Assembly: GCF_014841215.1 (NCBI RefSeq) | Contig: NZ_JACYTR010000004.1 | Coordinates: 126,494-189,830, forward strand | Direction of reading: 5' to 3' | Source: Pseudomarimonas arenosa | GTDB taxonomy: Bacteria; Pseudomonadota; Gammaproteobacteria; Xanthomonadales; Xanthomonadaceae | DNA: 63,337 nucleotides | Part shown: positions 57,135 through 63,337 of the stretch, piece by piece | Layout of the letters: every line of letters starts with the position of its first letter | Position numbering within the stretch: the first letter of the stretch is position 1 | The notes under the pieces: generated by a model | The model's database searches: none | What the model was told of the DNA's origin: nothing | Seen by the model: only the letters and a program-made list of their open reading frames with translations | Position numbers and translations under genes: made by a program

Positions 57135-58454
57135 TTGTATCCGCGCGCATTGAAACCGCAGATTGAGATTGAAATCGTCGACCTGAGTCACGATGGCCGC
57201 GGCGTTGGCCGTCTGGATGGCAAGGCCGTGTTTGTTTCTGGCGCCCTGCCCGGCGAACGGGTACGCGCCGAACGCATCGGGCGCAAGCGCAGTTTCGACG
57301 AAGCGCGGACGCTGGAGGTGCTGCATCCTTCTGCAGACCGCGTGGCGCCGGAGTGTCCGCACTTCGGCTACTGTGGTGGATGCGCATTGCAGCATCTGGC
57401 ACCTGAGGCACAGATCATCGCCAAGCAGAAAGTGCTGGCGGAAAACTTCGAGCGTATCGGTCACGTGCAGTGCGAGAGCTGGCTGCAGCCGCTCACCGCA
57501 GATCGCTGGCACTATCGGCGCAAGGCGCGGCTTGGAGTCAAGTACGTGCGCAAGAAGGAGCGTGTGCTGGTGGGCTTTCGCGAGTCTGCCGATCCACGCT
57601 TCATCGCTGATCTTGGCGAGTGCCGGGTACTGGTGCGCGAGGTGGGCGAGCGCATCGAGCCCCTGGCGCGAATGATCGAGCAGCTCGACGCGCGGGAAAA
57701 GATTCCGCAGATCGAGGTGGCGGCGGCCGACCAGCAGACGGTGCTGGTATTCCGACACCTCGAGCCGCTCAACTCGGCGGACCGCGAGCGTCTGTCACAG
57801 TTTGGCCAGCAGCATGGGTTTGCCATCTGGCTCCAGCCCGGCGGCGTGGATTCGGTCCATCCGCTGCACAAGGGCGGCGCTGCCCTCGGCTTTTCACTGC
57901 TCGACTACGACCTGAACATCGAGTTCCAGCCGCTGGATTTCGTCCAGGTCAACGGCTCGATGAACCAGAAAATGATCGCGCTGGCGCTCGATCTACTGCA
58001 GCTGGCGCCGCAACACCGGGTATTGGATCTGTTCTGCGGTCTGGGCAATTTCACCCTGCCACTGGCACGAAGAGTAGCCCGGGTGGTCGGTGTCGAGGGC
58101 GAGGCGGGGTTGGTGCAGCGTGCGCGTGACAACGCGGCTCGCAACGGGATCGATAACGCCGAGTTCCACGTGGCCGATCTGTCCAAGCCGCTGGCCGGCG
58201 TGGACTGGTTGCGCGGCGACTACGATCGCCTCTTGCTAGACCCGCCCCGCACCGGCGCCGACGGCATCATCGTGCAGTTGCCCCTGCAGCAGATCGAGCG
58301 CATCGTCTATGTGTCCTGCCACCCTGGCAGTCTGGCGCGCGATGCAGGAATTCTGCTTCGCGATCACGGATTTCGGCTCAAGCAGGCCGGGGTAATGGAC
58401 ATGTTTCCGCACACCGCGCACGTCGAGAGCATCGCGGTGTTTGAGCGTGGCTGA
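57135..58454 (+). CDS. rlmD: 23S rRNA (uracil-1939-C5)-methyltransferase RlmD
   Basis: A 439-residue iron-sulfur methyltransferase. A TRAM domain (about 5-65) is followed by 4Fe-4S ligands Cys74, Cys80, Cys83 (APECPHFGYCGGCALQHL) and Cys163 (LGECRVL). SAM motif is VLDLFCGLGNFTLPLA and the nucleophile Cys is in VYVSCHPGSLARD. No ATG is in frame; TTG at 57135 or TTG at 57150 must start it. Confidence 0.95.
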   Translation: MYPRALKPQIEIEIVDLSHDGRGVGRLDGKAVFVSGALPGERVRAERIGRKRSFDEARTLEVLHPSADRVAPECPHFGYCGGCALQHLAPEAQIIAKQKVLAENFERIGHVQCESWLQPLTADRWHYRRKARLGVKYVRKKERVLVGFRESADPRFIADLGECRVLVREVGERIEPLARMIEQLDAREKIPQIEVAAADQQTVLVFRHLEPLNSADRERLSQFGQQHGFAIWLQPGGVDSVHPLHKGGAALGFSLLDYDLNIEFQPLDFVQVNGSMNQKMIALALDLLQLAPQHRVLDLFCGLGNFTLPLARRVARVVGVEGEAGLVQRARDNAARNGIDNAEFHVADLSKPLAGVDWLRGDYDRLLLDPPRTGADGIIVQLPLQQIERIVYVSCHPGSLARDAGILLRDHGFRLKQAGVMDMFPHTAHVESIAVFERG

Positions 58455-58481
58455 TTTGCGCTACGCAGGCGAGATGCGCTG

Positions 58482-58973
58482 ATGGCACTGGAAATAGAAC
58501 GCAAGTTCCTTCTCGCCAATGATAGCTGGCGCGGCGCCGTAGTGCGCAGTGCGCGCATGTCACAGGCCTACCTGGGCGGTGAACGTGCATCGGTGCGGGT
58601 GCGCATCGTGGGGGACCAGGCATTTCTCAATATCAAGTCACGAGAACAGGGCCACACCCGGCAGGAATTCGAGTACTCGATTCCCCTGTCTGATGCCGAG
58701 CAGATCATGGCCGGACTGGTGTTGCCCGGGGCCATCGACAAGACCCGTCACTACATCGAATTTCAGGGCAACACCTGGGAGCTGGACGAGTTCCACGGTG
58801 CCAATCAAGGCCTGTGTGTGGCCGAGATCGAGCTGGTCGCGGCGGATCAGGCATTTGCGCGACCCGCATGGTTGGGGGCCGAGGTCACCGAACAGCGGCG
58901 TTACTACAACAATGAATTGAGTCGCCGACCCTTCCAACAGTGGAGCGACGAGGAGAAGCTGGGACCATGCTGA
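58482..58973 (+). CDS. CYTH-domain protein
   Basis: A 163-residue triphosphate tunnel metalloenzyme-fold protein. The ExExK motif is at the N-terminus (ALEIERKFLLAN), with RVRIVGDQAFLNIKSR and a Lys-rich tunnel pattern. Single-domain bacterial members hydrolyse inorganic triphosphate; adenylate cyclase activity is known for a few. It overlaps nagZ by 7 nt. Confidence 0.88.
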   Translation: MALEIERKFLLANDSWRGAVVRSARMSQAYLGGERASVRVRIVGDQAFLNIKSREQGHTRQEFEYSIPLSDAEQIMAGLVLPGAIDKTRHYIEFQGNTWELDEFHGANQGLCVAEIELVAADQAFARPAWLGAEVTEQRRYYNNELSRRPFQQWSDEEKLGPC

Positions 58974-59968
58974 TTATTGGCATCAGTGGCACCGAACTGC
59001 TGGCGCAGGAACGAGAGTGGCTGAAGCATCCAGCGGTGGCCGGAGTGATCCTGTTCACGCGCAATTTCAGCTCGCGTGAGCAGGTCATTGGCCTGATCCA
59101 GGAACTGCGCGCCGCGTGTCCGCGGTCGATGCTGGTCTGCGTCGATCAGGAGGGCGGCCGTGTTCAGCGCTTCAAGGATGGTTTCTTCGCGCTGCCGGCG
59201 CTGCAGAGGGTGGGCGCCATGGATGACGCCACGAGCCTGGCTCGAGAACATGGCTGGTTGATGGCCAGTGAAATGCGTGAAATCGGTATCGATCTCAGCT
59301 TCGCGCCGGTGGTTGACCTGGGCCGCGGCAATCGCGCGATCGGCGACCGCGCCCTGCACCAGCTGCCGAGCGCGGTGGCGGAGCTGGCCGAGGCCTATAT
59401 CGGCGGCATGCATCAGGCCGGCATGGCCGCCACCCTGAAGCACTTCCCAGGTCACGGCTCGGTTCTTGAAGACACCCATTTCGATGCTGCTGTCGATCCG
59501 CGGCCCTTGGACCAATTGATGAACGAGGACCTGCTGCCCTTCCTGCGTGGCATGCAGGCCGGCGCTGAGGCGGTAATGATGGCCCATGTCAGCTATCCTG
59601 CCGTGGCGGAGGAGCCTGCTGGGTACTCGCGCCGCTGGATCCAGGACGTCCTGCGTAAGCAGCTGGGCTTTGACGGCGTGGTGATCAGCGACGATATCGG
59701 GATGGCGGCCGCTGAGTCTGCCGGCGGTATAGCCGCCCGGCTGAAGGCGCATTTCGATGCCGGTTGTGATCTGGTGCTGGTCTGCCCGCCGGCCCTGGTG
59801 GCCGAATCCCTGGCCGCGATGCCGCCGGAGGCCACAGTCAATCTGCATGTGGTGAGCGCCTTGCAGGGCAGGGCCGAGGGTAGCGATACCGCGCTGGTGG
59901 CGAAACGCCAGGCGATGGCGCGACAGCAGCTTGCATCACTCAATGACACACAAGGGAGTCTGGCATGA
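58967..59968 (+). CDS. nagZ: Beta-N-acetylhexosaminidase NagZ
   Basis: A 333-residue GH3 enzyme releasing GlcNAc from anhydro-muropeptides in peptidoglycan recycling. Signature AATLKHFPGHGSVLEDTHFD has the His general acid loop; the nucleophile Asp is in VVISDDIGMAAAE. ATG at 58967 starts MLIIGISGTELLAQE. It overlaps the CYTH gene and hpt (ATGA). MupP at 23 kb acts later in the same recycling. Confidence 0.94.
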   Translation: MLIIGISGTELLAQEREWLKHPAVAGVILFTRNFSSREQVIGLIQELRAACPRSMLVCVDQEGGRVQRFKDGFFALPALQRVGAMDDATSLAREHGWLMASEMREIGIDLSFAPVVDLGRGNRAIGDRALHQLPSAVAELAEAYIGGMHQAGMAATLKHFPGHGSVLEDTHFDAAVDPRPLDQLMNEDLLPFLRGMQAGAEAVMMAHVSYPAVAEEPAGYSRRWIQDVLRKQLGFDGVVISDDIGMAAAESAGGIAARLKAHFDAGCDLVLVCPPALVAESLAAMPPEATVNLHVVSALQGRAEGSDTALVAKRQAMARQQLASLNDTQGSLA

Positions 59969-60525
59969 GTCACAAGCCCACCGCCAAGGACAAGCCACTG
60001 GCCGATGCGCTGAAGAACTCGGATCTGGTGCATGACCGCGCCACGGTTGAGTCGGCGATTGTGAGAATGGCCGGCGAAATCAGCCGCGACTACCAGGGTC
60101 GGCGGCCTACCGTGCTCACCATCATGAACGGCGGGCTCTGGTTCGCCGCCCGCCTCAGTCTCGAGCTCGAATTCGATGCCGAGTTCGACTACCTGCACGC
60201 CACACGCTATCGCGGCAATACCCAGGGTTCGGGTCTGGTCTGGCTGCGTGAACCGAGCATCGATCTGCGCGACAAGGACGTGTTGCTTCTCGACGATATT
60301 CTGGATGAAGGCCCAACCCTGCTCGAGGTTCGCCACTGGTGTCAGTCAAGGGATGTTCGCTCGGTGAAACTTGCGGTGATGTGCTGGAAGCGTCACGGCA
60401 GGGCAGTGGAGGGGCTTGAGCCTGACTACTACGGGCTGGAGGTGCCCGATCGCTATGTGTTCGGTTATGGCATGGACTACTACGAGCAAGGCCGCAATCT
60501 GCCTGCCGTGTACGCCTTGCGTTGA
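59965..60525 (+). CDS. hpt: Hypoxanthine-guanine phosphoribosyltransferase
   Basis: A 186-residue purine salvage enzyme. PRPP-binding motif is DVLLLDDILDEGPTLLEV; TVLTIMNGGLWFAARL and the DYLHATRYRG loop are typical. It is coupled to nagZ and 9 nt before the phosphorylase gene, whose product hypoxanthine it can reuse. Confidence 0.93.
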   Translation: MSHKPTAKDKPLADALKNSDLVHDRATVESAIVRMAGEISRDYQGRRPTVLTIMNGGLWFAARLSLELEFDAEFDYLHATRYRGNTQGSGLVWLREPSIDLRDKDVLLLDDILDEGPTLLEVRHWCQSRDVRSVKLAVMCWKRHGRAVEGLEPDYYGLEVPDRYVFGYGMDYYEQGRNLPAVYALR

Positions 60526-60534
60526 GGTGACAGC

Positions 60535-61317
60535 ATGAGCGCAGCAGTGGCAGGCAAGGCCGGGAGCGTTGACCTGGCTGTAATCGGTGGCACCGGGCTC
60601 TATCGAATGCCCGGTCTCGGCGAGCTCGAAGCGGTCGTGGTGGACACACCCTACGGCGCGACGTCAGCGCCGATTCGGCGTGGTGAATGGCATGGCAGGC
60701 AGATCGCATTTCTGGCCCGGCATGGCGAGTCGCATGGCGTGCCGCCGCACAAGGTGAACTACCGGGCCAATCTTTGGGCCCTGCATCAACTCGGTGTGCA
60801 GCGCGTGCTTGCACTGAATACCGTGGGTGGCATTACCCCAGCGTTCGGGCCGCAGGCGCTGGGTGTGCCTGATCAGCTGATCGACTATACCTGGGGCCGG
60901 ATCAGCACCTATTGTGAGGAAGCCGGTACGCCGGTGCAGCACATCGAGTTCGATCAGCCTTATAGCGCATCGTTGCGTCAGTGCATTATCGACGCTGCCT
61001 CGGCTACCGGCATCGCGCTGGAGCGCGGCGGCTGTCTTGGCGTCACCCAGGGGCCGCGCCTGGAAACTCGCGCCGAGGTGGCGAGGATGTTGCGAGACGG
61101 TTGCGATCTGGTAGGCATGACGGGTATGCCCGAGGCCGCCCTGGCGCGCGAGCTGGGGCTCGACTATGCCTGCCTGGCCATCGTCGCCAACTGGGCGGCG
61201 GGATGCGATCCGGCCGGCGAGTCCGCGGTAGCGATCACCATGGATGAAGTGCTGGCCAATGTGGCGGCAGTGACCGATCGACTCCCGGCGCTGTTTGCCG
61301 CCTTGCTGCAGTCTTGA
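60535..61317 (+). CDS. S-methyl-5'-thioinosine phosphorylase
   Basis: A 260-residue purine nucleoside phosphorylase-family enzyme. Motifs: LAVIGGTGLYRMPGL, FLARHGESHGVPPHKVNYRA and DLVGMTGMPEAALAREL. Most bacteria label it MTA phosphorylase; in Pseudomonas the homologue next to nagZ prefers methylthioinosine. With mtaD present, the same preference is inferred. The mRNA continues into a five-hairpin array. Confidence 0.87.
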   Translation: MSAAVAGKAGSVDLAVIGGTGLYRMPGLGELEAVVVDTPYGATSAPIRRGEWHGRQIAFLARHGESHGVPPHKVNYRANLWALHQLGVQRVLALNTVGGITPAFGPQALGVPDQLIDYTWGRISTYCEEAGTPVQHIEFDQPYSASLRQCIIDAASATGIALERGGCLGVTQGPRLETRAEVARMLRDGCDLVGMTGMPEAALARELGLDYACLAIVANWAAGCDPAGESAVAITMDEVLANVAAVTDRLPALFAALLQS

Positions 61318-61323
61318 GCTAAG

Positions 61324-61470
61324 GGAATCTCTGAACAAGTTCAGAGATTCCTGCGGTGCACGGATGCACCGCCGCGATCAACAACGTACGTTGTTGATCA
61401 GCGTGAGCCGAGTCCGGACCTGTGCCGGATTCGGCGCGTCTGAGTAAGTCCAGGATGGACTTATTCAGAC
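61324..61470 (+). repeat. Array of five consecutive stem-loops
   Basis: Starting 7 nt after the phosphorylase stop: stem 1, 13 bp (61324-61351); stem 2, 8 bp, GCGGTGCA/TGCACCGC (61353-61372); stem 3, a perfect 24-bp palindrome (61376-61399); stem 4, 11 bp, GCCGAGTCCGG/CCGGATTCGGC (61407-61435); stem 5, 15 bp with a GGA loop (61438-61470). Spacers are 1-7 nt. The only imperfect pairs, one each in stems 4 and 5, are G-T in the plus strand, so G-U in sense RNA. Nothing codes here. Confidence 0.85.
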
Positions 61471-61570
61471 TTTCCCTAAGGTCCGGCACGGATGAATCAA
61501 TACCGAAGCTGGACCTGATCCCCGCTAGCCTCGACACTGTGCGTAACGCCGGTCACCAGCAGGGTCGAGT

Positions 61571-63217
61571 ATGTCGTTTGTTACCCACGAGGTAAGTAAC
61601 CAGGTTCCCGAGCTGCTGCCGCTTGATTTCTGGCTGGCCGATCCGGTGTTGCGCGAGGCAGTGGCGCGTTACGCGCCGACCGCCAAACTCGATGTTTTGC
61701 AGTCCTACGGCAAACTGTGTGGTGGTGAGCTGAGCGAGGCCGGCTTTCTCGCCAACCGCTACAAACCTGTGCTGCGCACCCATGACCGCTTTGGTCATCG
61801 GATCGATCAGGTCGAGTTTCACCCTGCCTACCATCAGCTGATGCGTGCCGCGGTAGAGCATGGCGTGCACAGCCACGCCTGGATTAGCCCCGAGCCCGGT
61901 GGCCATGTGGTGCGCGCGGCCCTGAGCTATCTGCACCATCAGGCGGAGGCCGGCACCAGCTGTCCGTTGACCATGACCTTCGCCGGCATTCCGGTGCTGC
62001 GTGCCGGAGGCGCGGCGGTGGCGCCGTTTCTCGAACGCGCAGTTTCACTCAAGTACGAAGGTGAAGACCGGCCGGCGTTGGAGAAGACCGGCATCACGCT
62101 CGGCATGGGCATGACGGAGAAGCAGGGTGGCTCCGATGTGCGAGCCAACAGCACGCGCGCCGAGTCGATCGGCGAGGGCTGGTATGAGTTGACTGGGCAC
62201 AAGTGGTTCTTTTCGGCCCCGATGTGCGATGCCTTCCTGGTGCTGGCCCAGGCCGAGGCCGGTCTGACCTGCTTCCTGTTGCCGCGCTGGCGACCCAACG
62301 GTGCGCGCAACGCGATCCGCATTCAGCGTCTGAAAGACAAGCTGGGCAATTGGGCCAATGCTTCCAGTGAGGTCGAGTTTGCCGCGGCCACAGCCTATCG
62401 TCTGGGCGATGAAGGTCGTGGTGTAGGGACCATCCTGGAGATGGTGTCCCTGACCCGGCTCGATTGCATGCTCGGCTCAGCGGCGGAAATGCGCCGTGCG
62501 CTGGTGGAGGCGATACATCATTCGCGCCATCGTCGCGCTTTCGGACATGTGCTGGGTGACCATTCCCTGATGCGCAGCGTGCTGGCCGATCTGGCCTTGG
62601 AATCGGAGGCGCACACGCAACTGGCAATGCGTGTTGCCGCCGCTGTCGACGCCGCGCCTCGCGATGCCGGGCAGGCCGCGTTGGCCCGGGTAGCCACAGC
62701 GATCGGCAAGTACTGGATCTGCAAGCGGGCGCCGGTAACGGTAAACGAGGCGCAGGAATGCCTGGGCGGTGCTGGCTATGTCGAGGAGTCAATCTTGCCC
62801 AGGCTGTTTCGCGAATCGCCACTGAACTCGATCTGGGAAGGCTGCGGCAATATTCAGTGCCTTGATGTATTGCGCGCTCTCACCCGTGAGGCCGGTGTGG
62901 TGGAGGCGTTGCAGAATGAGTTGGCCGCAGCGGCGGGAGAGCATCCTGCGTTCGATCTGCATTGCCGGGCCCTCGGTCAGCAGCTGGACGAGGCGAAGCG
63001 GGATCCCGAGCAGGCGCAGGCCTCGGCCCGTCGCCTGACTGAACATCTGGCGCTGGGCCTGCAGGCAAGCTTGATGTTAAGGCTGGCGGACCGCGACAGC
63101 GCCGATGCGTTCTGTCGTACCCGGCTCGGCGGCGAAGGCGGGCGCAGTTTTGGCGTGCTGCCGAACGGCTTGAGCCGAGAGCGCATGATCGATAGCGCCC
63201 TGCCGGATTTTGCTTAG
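61571..63217 (+). CDS. aidB: AidB-like acyl-CoA dehydrogenase
   Basis: A 548-residue flavoprotein close in length to E. coli AidB (541), of the alkylation-response (Ada) regulon. Acyl-CoA dehydrogenase signature GMGMTEKQGGSDVRANSTRA is followed by WYELTGHKWFFSAPMCDAF and RLFRESPLNSIWEGCGN. AidB binds DNA and has weak isovaleryl-CoA dehydrogenase activity. I see no Ada box. The stop codon lies 1 nt before the end of the mobile repeat. Confidence 0.92.
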   Translation: MSFVTHEVSNQVPELLPLDFWLADPVLREAVARYAPTAKLDVLQSYGKLCGGELSEAGFLANRYKPVLRTHDRFGHRIDQVEFHPAYHQLMRAAVEHGVHSHAWISPEPGGHVVRAALSYLHHQAEAGTSCPLTMTFAGIPVLRAGGAAVAPFLERAVSLKYEGEDRPALEKTGITLGMGMTEKQGGSDVRANSTRAESIGEGWYELTGHKWFFSAPMCDAFLVLAQAEAGLTCFLLPRWRPNGARNAIRIQRLKDKLGNWANASSEVEFAAATAYRLGDEGRGVGTILEMVSLTRLDCMLGSAAEMRRALVEAIHHSRHRRAFGHVLGDHSLMRSVLADLALESEAHTQLAMRVAAAVDAAPRDAGQAALARVATAIGKYWICKRAPVTVNEAQECLGGAGYVEESILPRLFRESPLNSIWEGCGNIQCLDVLRALTREAGVVEALQNELAAAAGEHPAFDLHCRALGQQLDEAKRDPEQAQASARRLTEHLALGLQASLMLRLADRDSADAFCRTRLGGEGGRSFGVLPNGLSRERMIDSALPDFA

Positions 63218-63337
63218 CCCGGATATTTCATGAGGTCGCGCCGAAAGATCCGGCAATTCCAAGCGGGGCGAGAGTTTCGACCGATGGTGTTGAGATAACA
63301 GAGTGTTCGCGATCTTTCGGCGCTGGCACGGCCCTCA
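63218..63337. mobile_element. MITE-like repeat, copy C (cut by window end)
   Basis: Begins with the 18-bp end CCCGGATATTTCATGAGG directly after the aidB stop (TAG). All 120 bp to the end of the window are identical to the reverse complement of 34447-34566 in copy B. Contains the internal 13-bp inverted pair at 63238-63250 and 63311-63323. Confidence 0.78.

Noticed and set aside
61318-61570. CRISPR or tRNA-like array
   Set aside because: The stems differ in sequence and length, there is no repeated unit, and no tRNA cloverleaf or T-loop sequence fits.

Overview
The window is 63.3 kb of GC-rich, gene-dense chromosome from a gammaproteobacterium. Gene content and order point to the Xanthomonadales/Lysobacterales, with some resemblance to Pseudomonas. 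Signs include lepA-lepB-DUF4845-rnc-era-recO behind rpoE-rseABC-mucD, a 691-residue FimX, ftsB-ispD-ispF-truD behind pyrG-kdsA-eno, and mtaD-ubiG-mupP. It looks like core genome: about 60 protein genes, no rRNA, tRNA or CRISPR that I can see, and no intact mobile element. The organism is inferred to be a flagellated, type IV-piliated, polyhydroxyalkanoate-metabolising aerobe.

Layout. 1-2.6 kb: end of a flagellar/chemotaxis block (cheV, flgA, flgM, flgN) with readable sigma-54 and sigma-28 promoters. 2.6-4.7 kb: a DadA-like oxidase and N-formylglutamate deformylase. 4.9-13.8 kb: parE, then pyrG-kdsA-eno-ftsB-ispD-ispF-truD and a small lipoprotein. 13.8-20.3 kb (minus strand): Smr protein, phaB, gluQ, cysZ, fimX, epmB. 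20.4-25.8 kb: efp (target of EpmB), then the coupled run mtaD-ubiG-mupP-squalene synthase-like gene, then folE2. 25.8-29.7 kb (minus): tgpA-DUF58-moxR. 29.8-37.7 kb: a PMT glycosyltransferase, Maf, a membrane coiled-coil protein, a periplasmic cyclophilin, srkA, a methyltransferase and phaZ, with two copies of a mobile-looking repeat between them. 37.8-43.1 kb: glutathione peroxidase, proBA and fadJ. 43.2-47.3 kb: the sigma-E envelope-stress operon. 47.4-52.9 kb: lepA, lepB, DUF4845, rnc, era, recO. 52.9-63.3 kb: a REC-Hpt protein, ydbH and ydbL separated by an IS110 remnant, rlmD, a CYTH protein, nagZ-hpt-MTI phosphorylase, and aidB.

How genes fit together. EpmB modifies Lys34 of EF-P, encoded divergently next to it. 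MtaD and the distant thioinosine phosphorylase make a two-step methylthioadenosine salvage route through methylthioinosine, with Hpt able to reuse the hypoxanthine. NagZ and MupP are two steps of peptidoglycan recycling. RpoE/RseA/RseB/RseC/MucD form an envelope-stress circuit with a self-controlling sigma-E promoter. PhaB and PhaZ are two polyhydroxybutyrate steps; no PHA synthase is in the window.

The most interesting signal is outside the genes. There is a repeat family with 18-bp terminal inverted repeats (two full-length copies, one truncated by the window end, one possible solo end in the pyrG promoter region; two copies are identical over 120 bp). Five consecutive stem-loops follow the thioinosine phosphorylase gene, and their only imperfect pairs would be G-U on the sense strand. 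Several smaller palindrome families sit at gene ends, and one palindromic repeat has entered the cyclophilin gene in frame.
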